Source: Myrica gale (lineage: Eukaryota; Streptophyta; Magnoliopsida; Fagales; Myricaceae). Taken from it: a stretch of DNA of 64,000 nt. Where the stretch lies: the NCBI GenBank assembly GCA_963930655.1, contig OZ005619.1, positions 18,623,752 through 18,687,751 on the forward strand. The letters are read 5' to 3'. The position numbers and the translations under genes were made by a program. Positions within the stretch are counted from its first letter, which is position 1; each line of letters begins with the position of its first letter. Below are positions 44,105 to 56,625 of the stretch, in pieces. The notes under the pieces were generated by a model that ran no database searches, was not told the origin of the DNA, and was given only the letters and a program-made list of their open reading frames with translations.

Positions 44105-46807
44105 GAGCATTCCTAGCAGAGTCTCTATTCTAACATTTTGGTTAGAATAGATAAACAATTTAACAAAAATATCTATTTTTAGAGAACTACTATTCACTTA
44201 ACCATCTTAAAATATTAATATCTATTTTTTTTCCTTTTCTTTTTCTATTCTTCATCCCGCTCACACTCTCCCTCTCTGCTCTCCCAACATGAGCTCTCTC
44301 TAGTCTCCATCTTTGAAAACGTGGGAAGGATAGTTGCACCCAACTCTCACGCTCTCTCTTTCTGGTGTCCATTGTACAAGTTAATTTCTCAGCTCTCACG
44401 TTCTCTCTTTATCTCTCTCTAGTTTCTCAACTTTCTTTTCTTCCTCCCAGATCTCACGCTCTCCCGTTCTTTTTTTTTTCCTTCAGTAAATGTCAGTAAT
44501 CTCAGTAATCATGCAAACCACAATTGACAATTGGGAAGGATAATTTCAATAATCACCTGGCTCGCTCGTGCGGGGAGCAAGCGAATGCCCATTGTGGAAT
44601 TTTTTGATCTTTCAAACTTTCATTTGCAATTTTTTAGGAGTTGCTCTAGTATTCTTCTTGTTTATTGACCATTTTCCTTTATGTGATTATTCAGATCCAA
44701 TGAGAGAATAATGATGATCAATACAACTACGATGTCTGACTTGGAAAAGCAATATTGAAATGCACGCCAAAAGGAAATCATGGAGAGTAAAGAATCAAGA
44801 AAGTATGCATGATTTGCTCTTGTATTCTAGGTATTGGACTTTAATGTTTACTCCTTAGTTCTGCACTTCTGATTAGGTATTGGACTTTTTTTGCACTTGT
44901 TTTTATTGAACATTTTAGTGAAATTACCATTTTACTGCAAGCAATGAGTTCTCGAAAAACATAAACATAAAGTACTACACAAGCTTGTTAAACATAATAT
45001 AATTCATGTTAAATTGAAAATTTTAGATTAACTTAATTCATTTTAAACTAAATACTAACATATTACAAATTATGCATATTGAACTTATCATTCATCTGAA
45101 GCTCTTATGATTGGCCATGTAGTTGCCACAAATGCTCGACCAGGTCCAATTGGAGTTGAAAATGAGTTTCTTTGTCTCTAATATGTAGATGATTACGAAT
45201 AAATTTTGCAAGCATATCCGGTTCATTATGTGACACTGGTTCGAGAGGATTTGCATTGCGTTGTTCATAATCGAAGTCCAACGTGTCTTGTTCATCTTCA
45301 ATGATCATCTTATGAAGAATTATGCATGCTTTTCATAATATCTTTGAGCTCAAGGACTTTGAAAAATTGTGCAAGCTGACGCATAATTGCAAATCGTGCT
45401 TGCAACACTTCGAAAGCACGCTCTACGTCCTTCCTTCTAGATTCCTGTGTTGGAGGAAAATGTTTCTTTTTGGCTCCATTTGGGGCTGTGATTGTTTTTA
45501 CAAATGTCGACCATTGCGGATATATACCATCGACAAGGTAATATCCCATCGTTTTGTCATGACCATTGATAGATTAATTAACTCGAGGAACACACCCTTC
45601 AGCAAGATTAGTAAACAAAAAAGATTTTCTAGCACATTGATGTCATTGTTAGACCCTAGTAACCCAAAAAATGCATGTCATATCCAAAGATCATATGAAG
45701 CAATTGCGTCTAAGATTATAGTTGCTTCCCATTTATGGCCAAAATACATACATTTCCATGAGGCCGGACAATTCTTCCACCTCCAGTGCATGCAGTCGAT
45801 GCTCCTCAACATCCCAGGAAAACCACGACGTTTGTCAATCGCCTACAATCTTGTAATGTCATTAGTTGTTGGTGACCTCAAGTACTGATCAGAGTAAAGA
45901 GAAACCATTGATTTCACAGATAGTTTAAGACTATGTATTGCCGTGGCTTCTGAAATCCTCAGATATGCTTCCACATAATCACCGGTTACTCCATATGCTA
46001 GCATCCTGAATACAACAATAATCTTTTGAATAGAAGAAAATTCAAATGTCCCAGCTGCATTTCTTTCTTGCGCGAAGTATGACTGATGTGCTTCAACCTC
46101 AGATACAATACGTTGAAAAAGATGACACCTCATCCGGAACCTGCTCCGAAATAGTCTGGGAGGATATACTTGGTCTTCAGCAAAATAGTCGAGCATAAGC
46201 CTTTCGTGGCCTTCCAACCGATTACGCATGATGTACCTACGACGTTGGGTACCACCATGGTGCGATGCTAATCCTTCTTCCATATCACTATTGATTATCT
46301 CTAAATCATCATCAGAGTCATCATGAAGCATTTTATGAAGAAAAGAGCGACTCTTGAAGAAAAAACGAGCCATGAGAGAAAAAATAGAGGTAGAATGAAA
46401 ATAAACCTTAATTGAGGTGAATGACTATTGGAGAGCAAATGGTCTTATTTATATTGAAGCTTAAAGGAATTTTTTAAAAAATTATGACCGTCGGGAAAAT
46501 GACAAATTTCAAATAATATGACCGTTAGGATAAGAAAATTTTTAAAAAATTCGATCATTGGGAAAAGACAAAATTTAAAAATCCAACATTTTTTAGTATA
46601 AGACAAATATTTTAAAATATGACTATTACGATAAAATGAATATTCAAAAATATAAATGTTAGAGAAAGAGTAAATAAATTTTTGAAAAATAATATTTAAA
46701 TGAAATAGTAAAAGTAGATGGTTAAAATAGAGAAGTTGTTTAAGGATGTAGTTAAAATAACGAAGTGTTCTTTTGGTTGAAGTAGAGATCCAAATTTGAA
46801 TAAGCTG
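44105..46807 (-). mobile_element. Decayed PIF/Harbinger DNA transposon
   Basis: A region of about 2.7 kb bounded by TTA on both sides (44102-44104 and 46808-46810), the typical PIF/Harbinger target. The ends are degenerate inverted repeats: gagcattcctagcagagtct at the left against the complement of the right end agagatccaaatttgaataa, with further similarity inward. It holds a broken transposase gene on the minus strand (46373-45105). No second (MYB-like) ORF was recognised. The exact ends are uncertain by a few bases. Confidence 0.65.
45105..46373 (-). pseudogene. PIF/Harbinger (HARBI1-like) transposase, broken
   Basis: The first frame (46373-45843, 176 codons) has the family N-terminus: RRRYIMRNRLEGHERLMLDY, RLFRSRFRMRCHLFQRIV and VVFRMLAYGVTGDYVEAYLR. 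A TAG follows ITRL; the same frame then reads RRGFPGMLRSIDCMHWRWK (first catalytic Asp) and stops at a TGA in place of the Trp of the LWIWHAFFG motif. After a shift, GYYLVDGIYPQW (second Asp) and RRKDVERAFEVLQARFA (catalytic Glu) lie in 45549-45310. A last piece lies in 45308-45105. The DDE residues are recognisable, but at least two stops and a frameshift make it inactive. The plus-strand open frame at 45322-45888 is its antisense shadow. Confidence 0.85.
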
Positions 46808-46810
46808 TTA

Positions 46811-48044
46811 CGAAACTCTTACTTTCTCAGGGTCGTTCTGGGCCTATCATCAAATATGGCTATTCAAACGGGTCTATTGCCAATTACGGGCCAGGCCCAT
46901 TTAGGGACCTTGCACCTAAGAATTTTCAGCTTGAATGTGTTCGAGGTTTGTTCTCCAAGCTGGGCTTGATGCCTTACGAAGCTTTAGGACCTAAGATTGA
47001 GTTATAGGCCTGATAATTATGAACTTCAGCTAAAATCAGTTGCAGTTTTCTGGAAAAACCAAAACAATCAAAAGAAGAGCCCCTTTCTGGCCTTCAGTTG
47101 GGCTTCAGGGAATCAGAAAATCATAAGGTTTAAACAGCTCGAATGGGGCCCATTTTCCTCATTTTTACTCCAAAAATGTGCAGATCAAGCTCCAAAACAA
47201 TAGACATGGATCAGCCCATTTTAGATGGGTTTTCGGATTCAACGCTGGGCTGAGTCAAGCCCATACGAGGTTGAAAACACAAATTATTGTACGCCTGTGG
47301 TCGACGCAACCTCATCTGAGCTGTCTATTTGGGCAAGTGACCCGTGACCCGAAAAGAACATCCTGGGCCAGTCTAGCATATTCTACTCTTTTTTTTGGTG
47401 TTCGGGTTAAGGTATATAATTAATTTGGGAACTTGTGCAGTCTTCTAATCCTATACAAATTTAATAATTACTAATTGTGAAATTTATGCAGTTTTTTATT
47501 CATACACAAATTGAATAATTAACAAACTAAAGAAGATACTCTAAGGCTATGTTTGGTTTGAACTCAGAAATTTTCAAAAAAAATTTACAATAATATTTTC
47601 GTTAATTTCAATACATTTTCTCGAATCTCAAGAGAATTTACACTTCCTCCAAAAAAACAAACCAAACATAGCCTAAAAATTCATAATGGAGGGAGTAAGC
47701 TACAAAAATTTAAATGTTAACTACTAGAGAAACCTATGCGTTAAAAACCTGAACGTCTTTTTTCAGTTGCTAAGAGCACGTGAGGGCGCTCAAAATAGAG
47801 AATATTCGTTTGGCTAAATTTTTTAAAATTTGAATCCAATTTTTTAAATTTATACTCTTAATATTACTCTTATACTTATACCAAAATAACTCAACATTAT
47901 ATTTTTACACACATCAATATAATTCAATAACTTTTATACGTAAGTCAATACGTTTAAACATCATACTATTCTTTAAATTCAACCACATTTTTTAAATGGC
48001 ATCTCAGGTCCCAGGATGAGGGTGGTCGAATCAGAGCCGTTGAT
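46811..48044. other. Intergenic region and promoter side of the DUF1749 gene
   Basis: No gene recognised. It contains the Tourist-like MITE at 47545-47673. The AT-rich stretch 47820-47990 leads into the first exon of the DUF1749 gene and probably includes its promoter. Confidence 0.5.
47545..47673. mobile_element. Tourist-like MITE (PIF/Harbinger type), 129 bp
   Basis: Perfect 16-bp terminal inverted repeats, ggctatgtttggtttg and caaaccaaacatagcc, flanked by the 3-bp duplication TAA (47542-47544 and 47674-47676). GGC...GCC ends with a TWA target are diagnostic of PIF/Harbinger MITEs. No coding capacity. Confidence 0.85.
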
Positions 48045-51000
48045 ATGAATCTCTCGCACACTTCTTCGGGTTCTTTGTCCACCGTGTCATCCTCGTCTTC
48101 TTCTTCCTCGACGAGTACCTCGTGGTTCTCTGGCATTGTGCGTGGCCGGTCCGGGAGCGTCAAGATGGGCAGCAACTCCAACGTTGGCGGTGGTACTGAG
48201 AGTACGGGTCCAGTTGTGCGGAAGAACCAGTGGCGTGGTGTGCTCTTCAAGTACGGGCCCCAGCCTGTTCAGGTCAGTGACAACTCTTTCATTGTCCAAA
48301 ATAAATTATATATAATTGATGGGGATGACTGATGAGAAGTGAAAAACGTTTATTTTGGGGCGGTGATGGATTCTAATCTGATTGAGTGGTCTGTTTGGTT
48401 TGAGAACTCGATTTCAGTGACTCAGTCTTATTTTCGGCAATTTTGGAAGTTACGGTAACTGCTGTTATTGAGGAGTGAAAAAACATATCTTCGGAATTCT
48501 TCTTTAATCGCCCTTTTCTTCACAATTCGGGTCATTCCAGCTCGAGAAAAACGGTGGTTGTGGTTGTATACTTCCACAACAAGCGAAGTTAACTAATCTC
48601 CAATTTATACGTACATTTGGTTCCCGGTTAGTGCAAATTCGATATGGCATTTATGTTTATTTTTTTACCCCAATAGCGGGGATCCTGTGAGGACGATTTC
48701 TGTTGATGTGAAGCTCGACATTTGGTCAGAGCCATAGGGATGTTAGGATTCTGCAATTAAGCCATGATAAATTAATGTCCAAAACATTTTCCTTCCAATC
48801 AAATTGTAGTTCTCTCTTGGTTGGATTTGTCTCGTCCAACTTCTTATCAAGAAAGCTGAAATGAGGGCCTGAAAGTTTGGGTGAAAATTTGTTAATGTTG
48901 GTTATCCGCAAATAGCTTTTACGAATATGCAAAATCCAGAGCGGTCCAAGCTGCTGTGAGTTGGCAATCATAAACTAAGTTTTAAACTGAGCTAATCAGT
49001 GCACATCAACTGAGTCACAAAGACATCAAGGGGTGTGTCGGTCAGCTTGTTGGGTCAGGTTCAGTTTTCAGGTTTTGCTTTACCCTCGTGCCCATGACGT
49101 GGAGAGGTCCGCTTCTTCCCCATTTGAGCCTTACTTTCTCTACGACCATACAAAATTAAGCACCAATTGGAAAGAATCAAAAAATTATCTACTCAGTATC
49201 CATAGTTCCTTCCCCTTTGGAGGCAGCGGCGACAAAAGTGTTTCCCTGCTTATACTATGGAGACTATCTCCAGGGGTGACTGCAGGGGCCACGATGAGAG
49301 GGGGATTGATGCTGAGGCACTTGAGCCAGAAGTTTATCTTGGTGTGGACCACGACTGGGCGGAGGCCCATGTAGGAAAGGAGGAAGAGATCATTGACTGT
49401 GGAGGACTAGAGAGCTTAGGACAAGCTCGGGGTTGACCACAATGGTCTTGCTCAGAATACTGGATGCCTAGCTTTTGCAGATTTTGAGGTCGGAGTCAGA
49501 GTGAGGCGGAGAAGCATCTGTTGTCTAACTGTCTAGATGTATTTAGATGCATATAACAATTGGTCATGTTGGTCTCGTCAGGTCACTAACACCTCAAAAC
49601 CCGATGTTCATCAATGACTCACATACATGACCCAACTCTCTGAAAGTAACACCAATAACTGGTCGGCATTGGTATCATGAAAAACTCCAAAATAACTCAT
49701 TTGCATGCACCGAGAGAGAGGGGACTCTTCTTTAATGAAGGTCAATTTATTGGCACATCTCCTGGCTCACCTTTTCATAAGTTCCTGTCTTTGGGCACGT
49801 TTGCCCACATGCAAAGGTACATCTCACTATGAACCAACTTCAAGATTCACAAACAGTTATGTTTTCTGTTGCTGTTTGTTGCTCTGTTACCATGATTGTG
49901 CTCCTCAGAAGAGATTATGATTCTACTTCTATTTGTCAACTTGATGACTTGGTGATAGTTTCACTACTGTGCAGGTTGCATTTAAGACAGGTGATTATAA
50001 ACAGCAAGTCATTTTTATTGGTGGATTGACGGATGGATTTCTGGCGACAGAGTATGTTTTAGATTGCTGAGTTAATCCATAATCCCTGTGCTTGAAGTGG
50101 TCTTGCCCAATAGTTAAAGAACTGTCTTTCTTTGCGGGTAAGATGAGATTATATCTTCTGCAAGGTGATCACTAAAAGCTAGTTCTTCAACTAATTGACA
50201 AAGATCCATTCTCTTGGATGCAGTTCCAGATGGTCAAAAATTAATCAAAAACCTATAAATTCCTCGTTTGCTTTCTTTCATCTGGTTTGCAGATACTTGG
50301 AACCTCTTGCAAATGCATTGGAAAACGAGAAATGGGCACTTGTTCAACCTCTTCTGTCATCCTCATACAGTGGATATGGTACCTCCAGCTTGCAACAAGT
50401 AAATTATGTTATGCTATTTAATGTTAATGATGTATGGTAATCAGTTCTTTTGTCCAGTATTTCGAGGGTTAGGTTTTCCTGTGCATTATTTCCCGTCTTT
50501 TGACATGCTGTTGGGTGTTGAAACTTTGGAAAATTGGGTTGTGTTTGTTCTATTTGAATTGTTAGCCTTGTGATTCTGAGTATCTCTAGGATAATATTCT
50601 TCTAGAAGCAGAACTAATCAAACTAATCTTTTACAATTTTGGATTAGTAGTTTAAAATATTTATGGCTTGCATAGATGTGAATTTCATGTAAGAGGATAA
50701 TTACACTATAATATAAAGTCACTTCTCCTTTATCTTTTAATGGCGCAACTGTTATGCTTTTGCAAAACCCTGAAGTGCAAGAGAGATTCCAAGTTACGTT
50801 TGTATTTAGCTTAGACCTTTGATGTGGATATTTTATATGGGAATTTGTGATTGGGAGTGCTCAGATTATGGACTGTCTCTTTACTTATATATATATAAAA
50901 AAAAGATTATGGACTGTCTCAATATACAGCAGAGTTTTAATTTAAAAGTTAGTCTAATGGGAATTAAGTGTGGACCTTGGTTTTGCAGCTTTTTTTGGTG

Positions 51001-54000
51001 TTTTTGTGTTTATTTTTTTTTCTTTGTTGGGTGGGTGGGGTTTAGGGGAAGGGAGGAGGGAGAGAGGGTAATGTTCGGGGGAGGGACGAGGGAGGGGGCT
51101 GGCTTTTAACGTTACCAATTTGCTATATTGTGATTCTGTTGTACCATGTACCTTGAAGGATGCAATGGAGCTTGATCAACTGATCAGTCATTTAATAAAC
51201 AAAGAAGATTCTGAAGGTGTGGTACTACTGGGGCATAGTACTGGTTGTCAGGTTAGTATAACATGCATTGTAAATTAAGCTGGGTCTGAAATTTGATTTG
51301 AACCATACCAGGAGCACTTTTGTATTTCTGTCCTTCATCTTCCTTGCATGTTAATGTAGGATATTGTTCACTATATGCATACAAACGCTGCATGCTCCAG
51401 AGCAGTCCGTGGTGCCATTTTGCAGGTACTCACATGTCCATACCCTGCTCTGCTTATTATAATGTAACCACTTCAAAGATTTATCTCTTTCCATTAAATT
51501 AAATCCTTAAATGTTGTATCTCGATGTTTATAGGAGTTTCTGCAATGAAATAGTAGCTGTTAGCCAATAACAAAGACTTATTCTCACCACCTTGTCTCAG
51601 TGTGTGCATCTGAATCCTGGGTCACTGTCATCTAAAGATATGTTATTTCAAAATAACAGATCTCTTCTTGAACAGTTAATTTTTTTGAAGGGCGATGAGT
51701 TTATTCTCATCCTTGGCCTGTTGGCCCCTTTCTGGTGGCAGTGTTGCGCAGTTAATGGGTTATAATAGGAGATTGCCAAACTGCTACATAAAAGGTGTAT
51801 AATATTAATTTCATACGGCCCTCAGGTGAATGCAATGGCATTATAAGCCCTAAGTAGCCAACTCGAAATGGTTGAGATCTGCAGCTGCAGTGGTAATATA
51901 GCTTTTATGTAGCAACATTGAATGGTTGGGATGAACCGTTTAACTCAAAAGTTCATTACCTCTTCAGATTGGAAGCATGGTCGTTCATCTACTCGATTGT
52001 TTTGCATGTAAACTTAGTGTAGATATGTTGTCCTATTAGAGAGCAAAAATTTTCTTTTCCATGATATTTCTTTTTATTGTCAAAGATTTGTGGATTTTTC
52101 CTTGGTGTCTTGTCCATAAGGATGACCTTTTTCTCCCCTCCTCTCTGGTGCATGGGAAGAATGCATTTTTGTAAGGAAACAAACTGGTAGAGGAAATAAT
52201 TCTCCATCTGTATTAGGCAGGATGCAGGAGACTTTTTTTCTTGTATATCAACCGAGAATAACAATTATATTGTTGTGAATCAGTCAAAGTTATAAAAAAA
52301 AGAAAAAAAAACAGTTCAGTCTCTAGTCTAAGTGTAAAAATCCTACTGAGAACAACCCATTGGATTAAGTGGAAGGATGTATACGTGCAAATTGATATGT
52401 GTCTCCGCATAGAGCCATTGGCCATTAATCCAACTATTTCGTTGTTTATTCTCTCTCTTTCTCTGCCCATTTTTTTTAACTGTTTTGAGTTATCATTTAC
52501 TCATAAGCACCGAGGGATGTGTGGGTTCCAAGTCATTTTAGATGGGACAGTAATCGGCTCATGCTTCAACAGACCCTTCACATTTAATGTCTGATATTTG
52601 AGTTTCTTATTCTTGCCTGTGGCATCTTTTTATGCCTTACATTGACTAAAAGCTTGCATTTAGTTTTGGCCTTTGTCATAATTGCAATTGGAATGTTCAG
52701 GCTCCCGTCAATGATCGGGAATATAGAGCAATTCTTCCAGAAACAGCTGCTATGATTGACTTGGCTTTTACCATGATAAGCGAAGGTCGGGGGTCAGAAT
52801 TAATGCCAAGGGAAGCAGATCCATTGTCCCCAATAACTGCTCATAGGTTGGTCTACAGCCATATGATCACAACTAGAAGAACTCATTCTAATGAATTATT
52901 GGCAGTTCAGACCAAATGCTTATATCTATATGATTTCTTTTGCTCTATAAATGTTTCAAGATCCATTTATTTGGAATTTAGCTTGAGTCGTCTAATATTC
53001 TGTGTGCAATTCTTGATTTTCACATTATTGTTATCTTCTGCTTTTTAGGTTCTAGATCATTGTGGTTAATATTTACTCCAAAGATGGTGGAAGAATAAGC
53101 ATAGTAGTAGTTGAGGATTCTAGTCATGATTGCCTCCTACATCTTAAATGAAGTCTTAACTCTTATTTGAGGCAACAAGCATGGTAACACATAGGATTTT
53201 CATAAATCGGAACACTCTTGCGATGTGCACAATCTTTTTCATCCCTTACTGAAAATGGCACAGTCGTTTGCTACCATATGAGTGTGATTTTAAATGCCAG
53301 TTTTCCCTTTACTGAAAAGTTAATTGCTTTGTAGGTATCACTCACTCTGCGCATACATGGGGGACGATGACATGTTCAGTTCCGACCTTAGCGATGACCA
53401 GCTGAGATTGAGACTTGGCCACATGTCTAACACACCTTGCCAGGTATGGCTGTTCTCCTTCTCTTATTTGATAGGGTAGATACGTGTAGTGTTTAGCAAT
53501 ATGCTCATGAGCTAATGAAGGAACTGTTATTTTATAAGAGGAATGAAAGAACTTTTCTGTGCAATTAGTCAGTCTATTTTGGGGGATGGTTACCACACCA
53601 TGACCAATAAATATTGTTAGGAATATATCTTAAGCAATCAACTCAGTAATTATAGATGTATTATCGCCCTCTGCTGTTGCCTCTAGCAACAATCATTCTC
53701 TATATTTGCTTCAAAACCAGAAAGATGCCATTCCCTCGTTTAGGGCATTGTAATTGCCAATATGCATCATTTAGATATGTCATCTGTTTTTGGCAGGTTA
53801 TCTTTTCCATGGGAGATGAGTATGTGCCAGAGTATGTTGACAAGAAAGCCTTAGTTGAAAGGTAAGAACGGAGACCTTGCTACAGTTCACTTTTGCACAC
53901 AGAATTTGTTCTATCTTTTTCCTATTGGATGAAAATATTCTGTTTTCTAATAGTAGACACATCAATGACTGGTCTCAGCTCATGATCTACTTGTCTGAAA

Positions 54001-54212
54001 CAATATGAGTCACTTATATCTCGCGCGTGCTCAAATGAACTTGTTGGCTTTTGAACTAATGCAGGTTGTGCAGAGCAATGGGTGGTGCAGAGAAAATTGA
54101 AATCGAACATGGGAATCACTCCCTCTCTAACAGAATTAGTGAAGCTGTCCGAGCCATAATTGATTTTCTTAAAAGAGAGGGACCTAAAGGCTGGGACGAT
54201 CCATGGAATTAG
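48045..54212 (+). CDS. DUF1749 (UPF0613-type) alpha/beta-hydrolase superfamily protein
   Basis: Nine exons: 48045-48272, 49975-50051, 50293-50398, 51159-51251, 51360-51425, 52701-52846, 53335-53443, 53797-53861, 54065-54212. All junctions are GT-AG with consistent phases, giving 345 aa. The N-terminus is Ser-rich (residues 8-27), then WFSGIVRGRSGSVK. The hydrolase fold begins at KTGDYKQQVIFIGGLTDGF. VVLLGHSTGCQ carries the nucleophile elbow (GHSTG, Ser about residue 164). ICE-like strand VIFSMGDEYVPEYVD gives the acid region, and IEIEHGNHSLS the His near residue 315. The end is GPKGWDDPWN. Plant and fungal DUF1749 proteins share this layout; one relative is called a siderophore-type esterase, but no substrate is known for the plant proteins. 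The start is the first ATG in frame with the conserved block. Confidence 0.92.
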
Positions 54213-56202
54213 TGGGGTGACTTCTAGTCCTCTTTATGATCTTCCTTTTCTTCCCCTTTTTTTCCCCTATTACCATTCATTTCCTCTTTCAGTTGCATTC
54301 ATCCTTTTCAAATTCTTTTTCCTATATATTAGAGGGTGTGGGAATCTCGATCTACTTTTATTCAATGGATACATGATATTAGTTTGCATTTGTGGACATT
54401 TGTCTTTTAGAGAACTTAGTTCTGACGCCCAATTCATTGAGAAAAAGGGCGTCGTTTTTCCCATTTCTCCGGCTTTTGCTCGTCTGATGAGCCTTTTACT
54501 TTCTGGACGTTGTTCGTGGTTGTATACCCAATAGGTGTCAAGTTACTTGTAAATGGTAGATTCTTATTAATGAACGTAAATGATTTGTCACTATTTGCCT
54601 CTTGTGTGAAACTGGGGTCATATTTTCTTCTCTCTCAAATCTCTATACTCTAGTACTGCTTTGATGTACAGCGCACACGCTCACATTCTAATGGAAGTCA
54701 CACAAGTCCATTTACTAAAATATAACCATTGAAGGCCCGAAGAAAGCATGATCATATACATTTAAACTCGTCCACCCGATCTAATATCTGTCTTATACGT
54801 TTGCTTTCTTTGAACTGACCTTGAAGAAACTTGGGAAAAGAAGAGATAAAAGCCTTCTTCAGACTACGACAGTTCCACTACATTCTAGGAAATGTGTTGT
54901 AGTCAACCTTTTAGGCTGTGGTTTTTCATTTGGAATAGTCCCTTAAAGCTGTATTCCAAGAATCCTATGACCTAGAAGCGTCTACTAACCCGGATAAGCA
55001 TCAGAGCTATTTTCTCAACCATTTTTTGTAGGGGGTCCTGGGAAAAAGGCATCGTGCACCAGAAAAATTCGACTTTTCGTTTGACATTTTGATCTGTGAA
55101 TATCCTTCTCTACTTCTGGCTTCAAAAGTTCTCGTAGAAAGGTTGGGAATCCGTCAATCCGTGGTTGGTTGTTGGCTGGTGGAGTTGGGTGCCAACCCAG
55201 TAGCACAAAAACATTTTCCAACCTCCCGGAGAAAAGCCAAAATCCACGGTAACATTGCCCAACTTTTTTCATGGGGAAATCATGTGGATTCTCAAAAGAA
55301 ACCAAGCAGCTGTCTTCCATACCTGCACACACTTCCAAGTTCCAACTTTGTTTTCATGTTGCTGTCTTTTTCGCGGGACCAATTGTCCACAGTCGTAGGC
55401 TTCTTTTCAAAACTAAAAGTGGATGCGTTTGGAATTGTTGCTTTTCTTTTGACCCATTGGCTGCAGAATCGAAATCGAAAGTCCCCACCACAGACAGCTG
55501 CCAGCTGCTTCCCCATATAAGCCCATCACTCGTCTGACGGTTTTGTGGGGTATTTATGGTGGCATTTAATGCTCATCCATGTAGTGTCATGGGGTTGGCT
55601 TTCATTTGTACACGTGATGGTACTGGCATCTCCACATTCCCACACAGCGAGAACACAGAAGTGTTAAAAAAAAAAACGGAAATGGGAGAATATAATTTAG
55701 AGAGGGAGCTTTTCAGATGAAATTTTTTAAAAAATTAATAAAATCATTTATTTTTAAAAAAAATTTAGAACCAAAATTTTAAATTTGAAACCTATTTAAC
55801 ATTCATTCAATCATTTGATAGCGACCTTTAATGGCCAATTTTGTCGGTGTTATATAAAAGAACCTACTAAAACGACAGTGATTATTTGCAGTGGTTGGGA
55901 GAACTGACCAGTTTGGCAGTTTGGCCCATCTATATTCATTTGTACCAGAATATAATTAACGAACCAAATCGTCTGTTCATAGATCCACCGACTTTGTTTC
56001 TTTGGTCGCAGCGTGTTAGCGGGGATGAACCTAAACCAGATGCTGATTTGATTTTTTTTTTTTTTTAAAAAAAACTTTTCTTATTCCTGGGCAGTGTAAA
56101 TGCCTTCTGAAATCCCTTTGGGATGATTTTTTTTGTCTTGATTTCTAAATGTCTGAACAAAATATTAGTTGACCTTTTTACGATGGGATCCCCCGTTCAA
56201 AT
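54213..56202. other. Intergenic region downstream of the DUF1749 gene
   Basis: No gene supported. The first 350 bp are T-rich and probably include the 3' UTR of the hydrolase gene. Short frames at 55.0-55.5 kb occur on both strands but resemble no family. An A/T-rich stretch with homopolymers lies at 55660-55800. Confidence 0.45.
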
Positions 56203-56212
56203 TTCAATATAG

Positions 56213-56625
56213 GGAAATTTATTTTTTAGTCTTTAGTTTTTGGACACTTTTTTATTTTAGTTCTTAGATTTCAACATTCAAATTTTTAGTTCTTAAGTTT
56301 TCTTTGTTTGATGAAATAGTCATTCCGTCAGTCTGTCGTCATATGCTTAACGGAGCTCTCTGACACGTCAGCAAATTTGTACAGATCGACCGCTTCATGA
56401 AGCGGTCGACCTCTTCATATATCGTTCGACCGCTCACTTTCAACACATATACCCCGGTCGATCGCTTCAATTTTGCTGACGTGTCAAAGATGTCCGTTAA
56501 ACATATGGACGACAGACTGACGAAATGACCATTTCGTCAAACAAATAAAACTCAAGAACTAAAAATTTAAAATTTAAGAACTAAAATAAAAAATACCCAA
56601 AACAAGACTAAAAATCAAATTTCTC
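56213..56625. mobile_element. Foldback MITE (MULE-like), second copy
   Basis: A 413-bp relative of the element at 15973-16327. Left arm gggaaatttattttttagtc and right arm gactaaaaatcaaatttctc are complementary. Flanks are ttcaatatag (56203-56212) and ttccatatag (56626-56635), a 10-bp duplication with one mismatch. Its interior has a perfect 24-bp palindrome at 56386-56409 and further copies of the same gaccgct motif. Confidence 0.75.

Noticed and set aside
45322-45888. A 188-codon plus-strand open frame
   Set aside because: It is antisense to the Harbinger transposase, whose DDE motifs are on the minus strand.
54160-54534. Open frame at the end of the DUF1749 gene
   Set aside because: It starts inside the last exon in another frame and continues into the T-rich 3' UTR.
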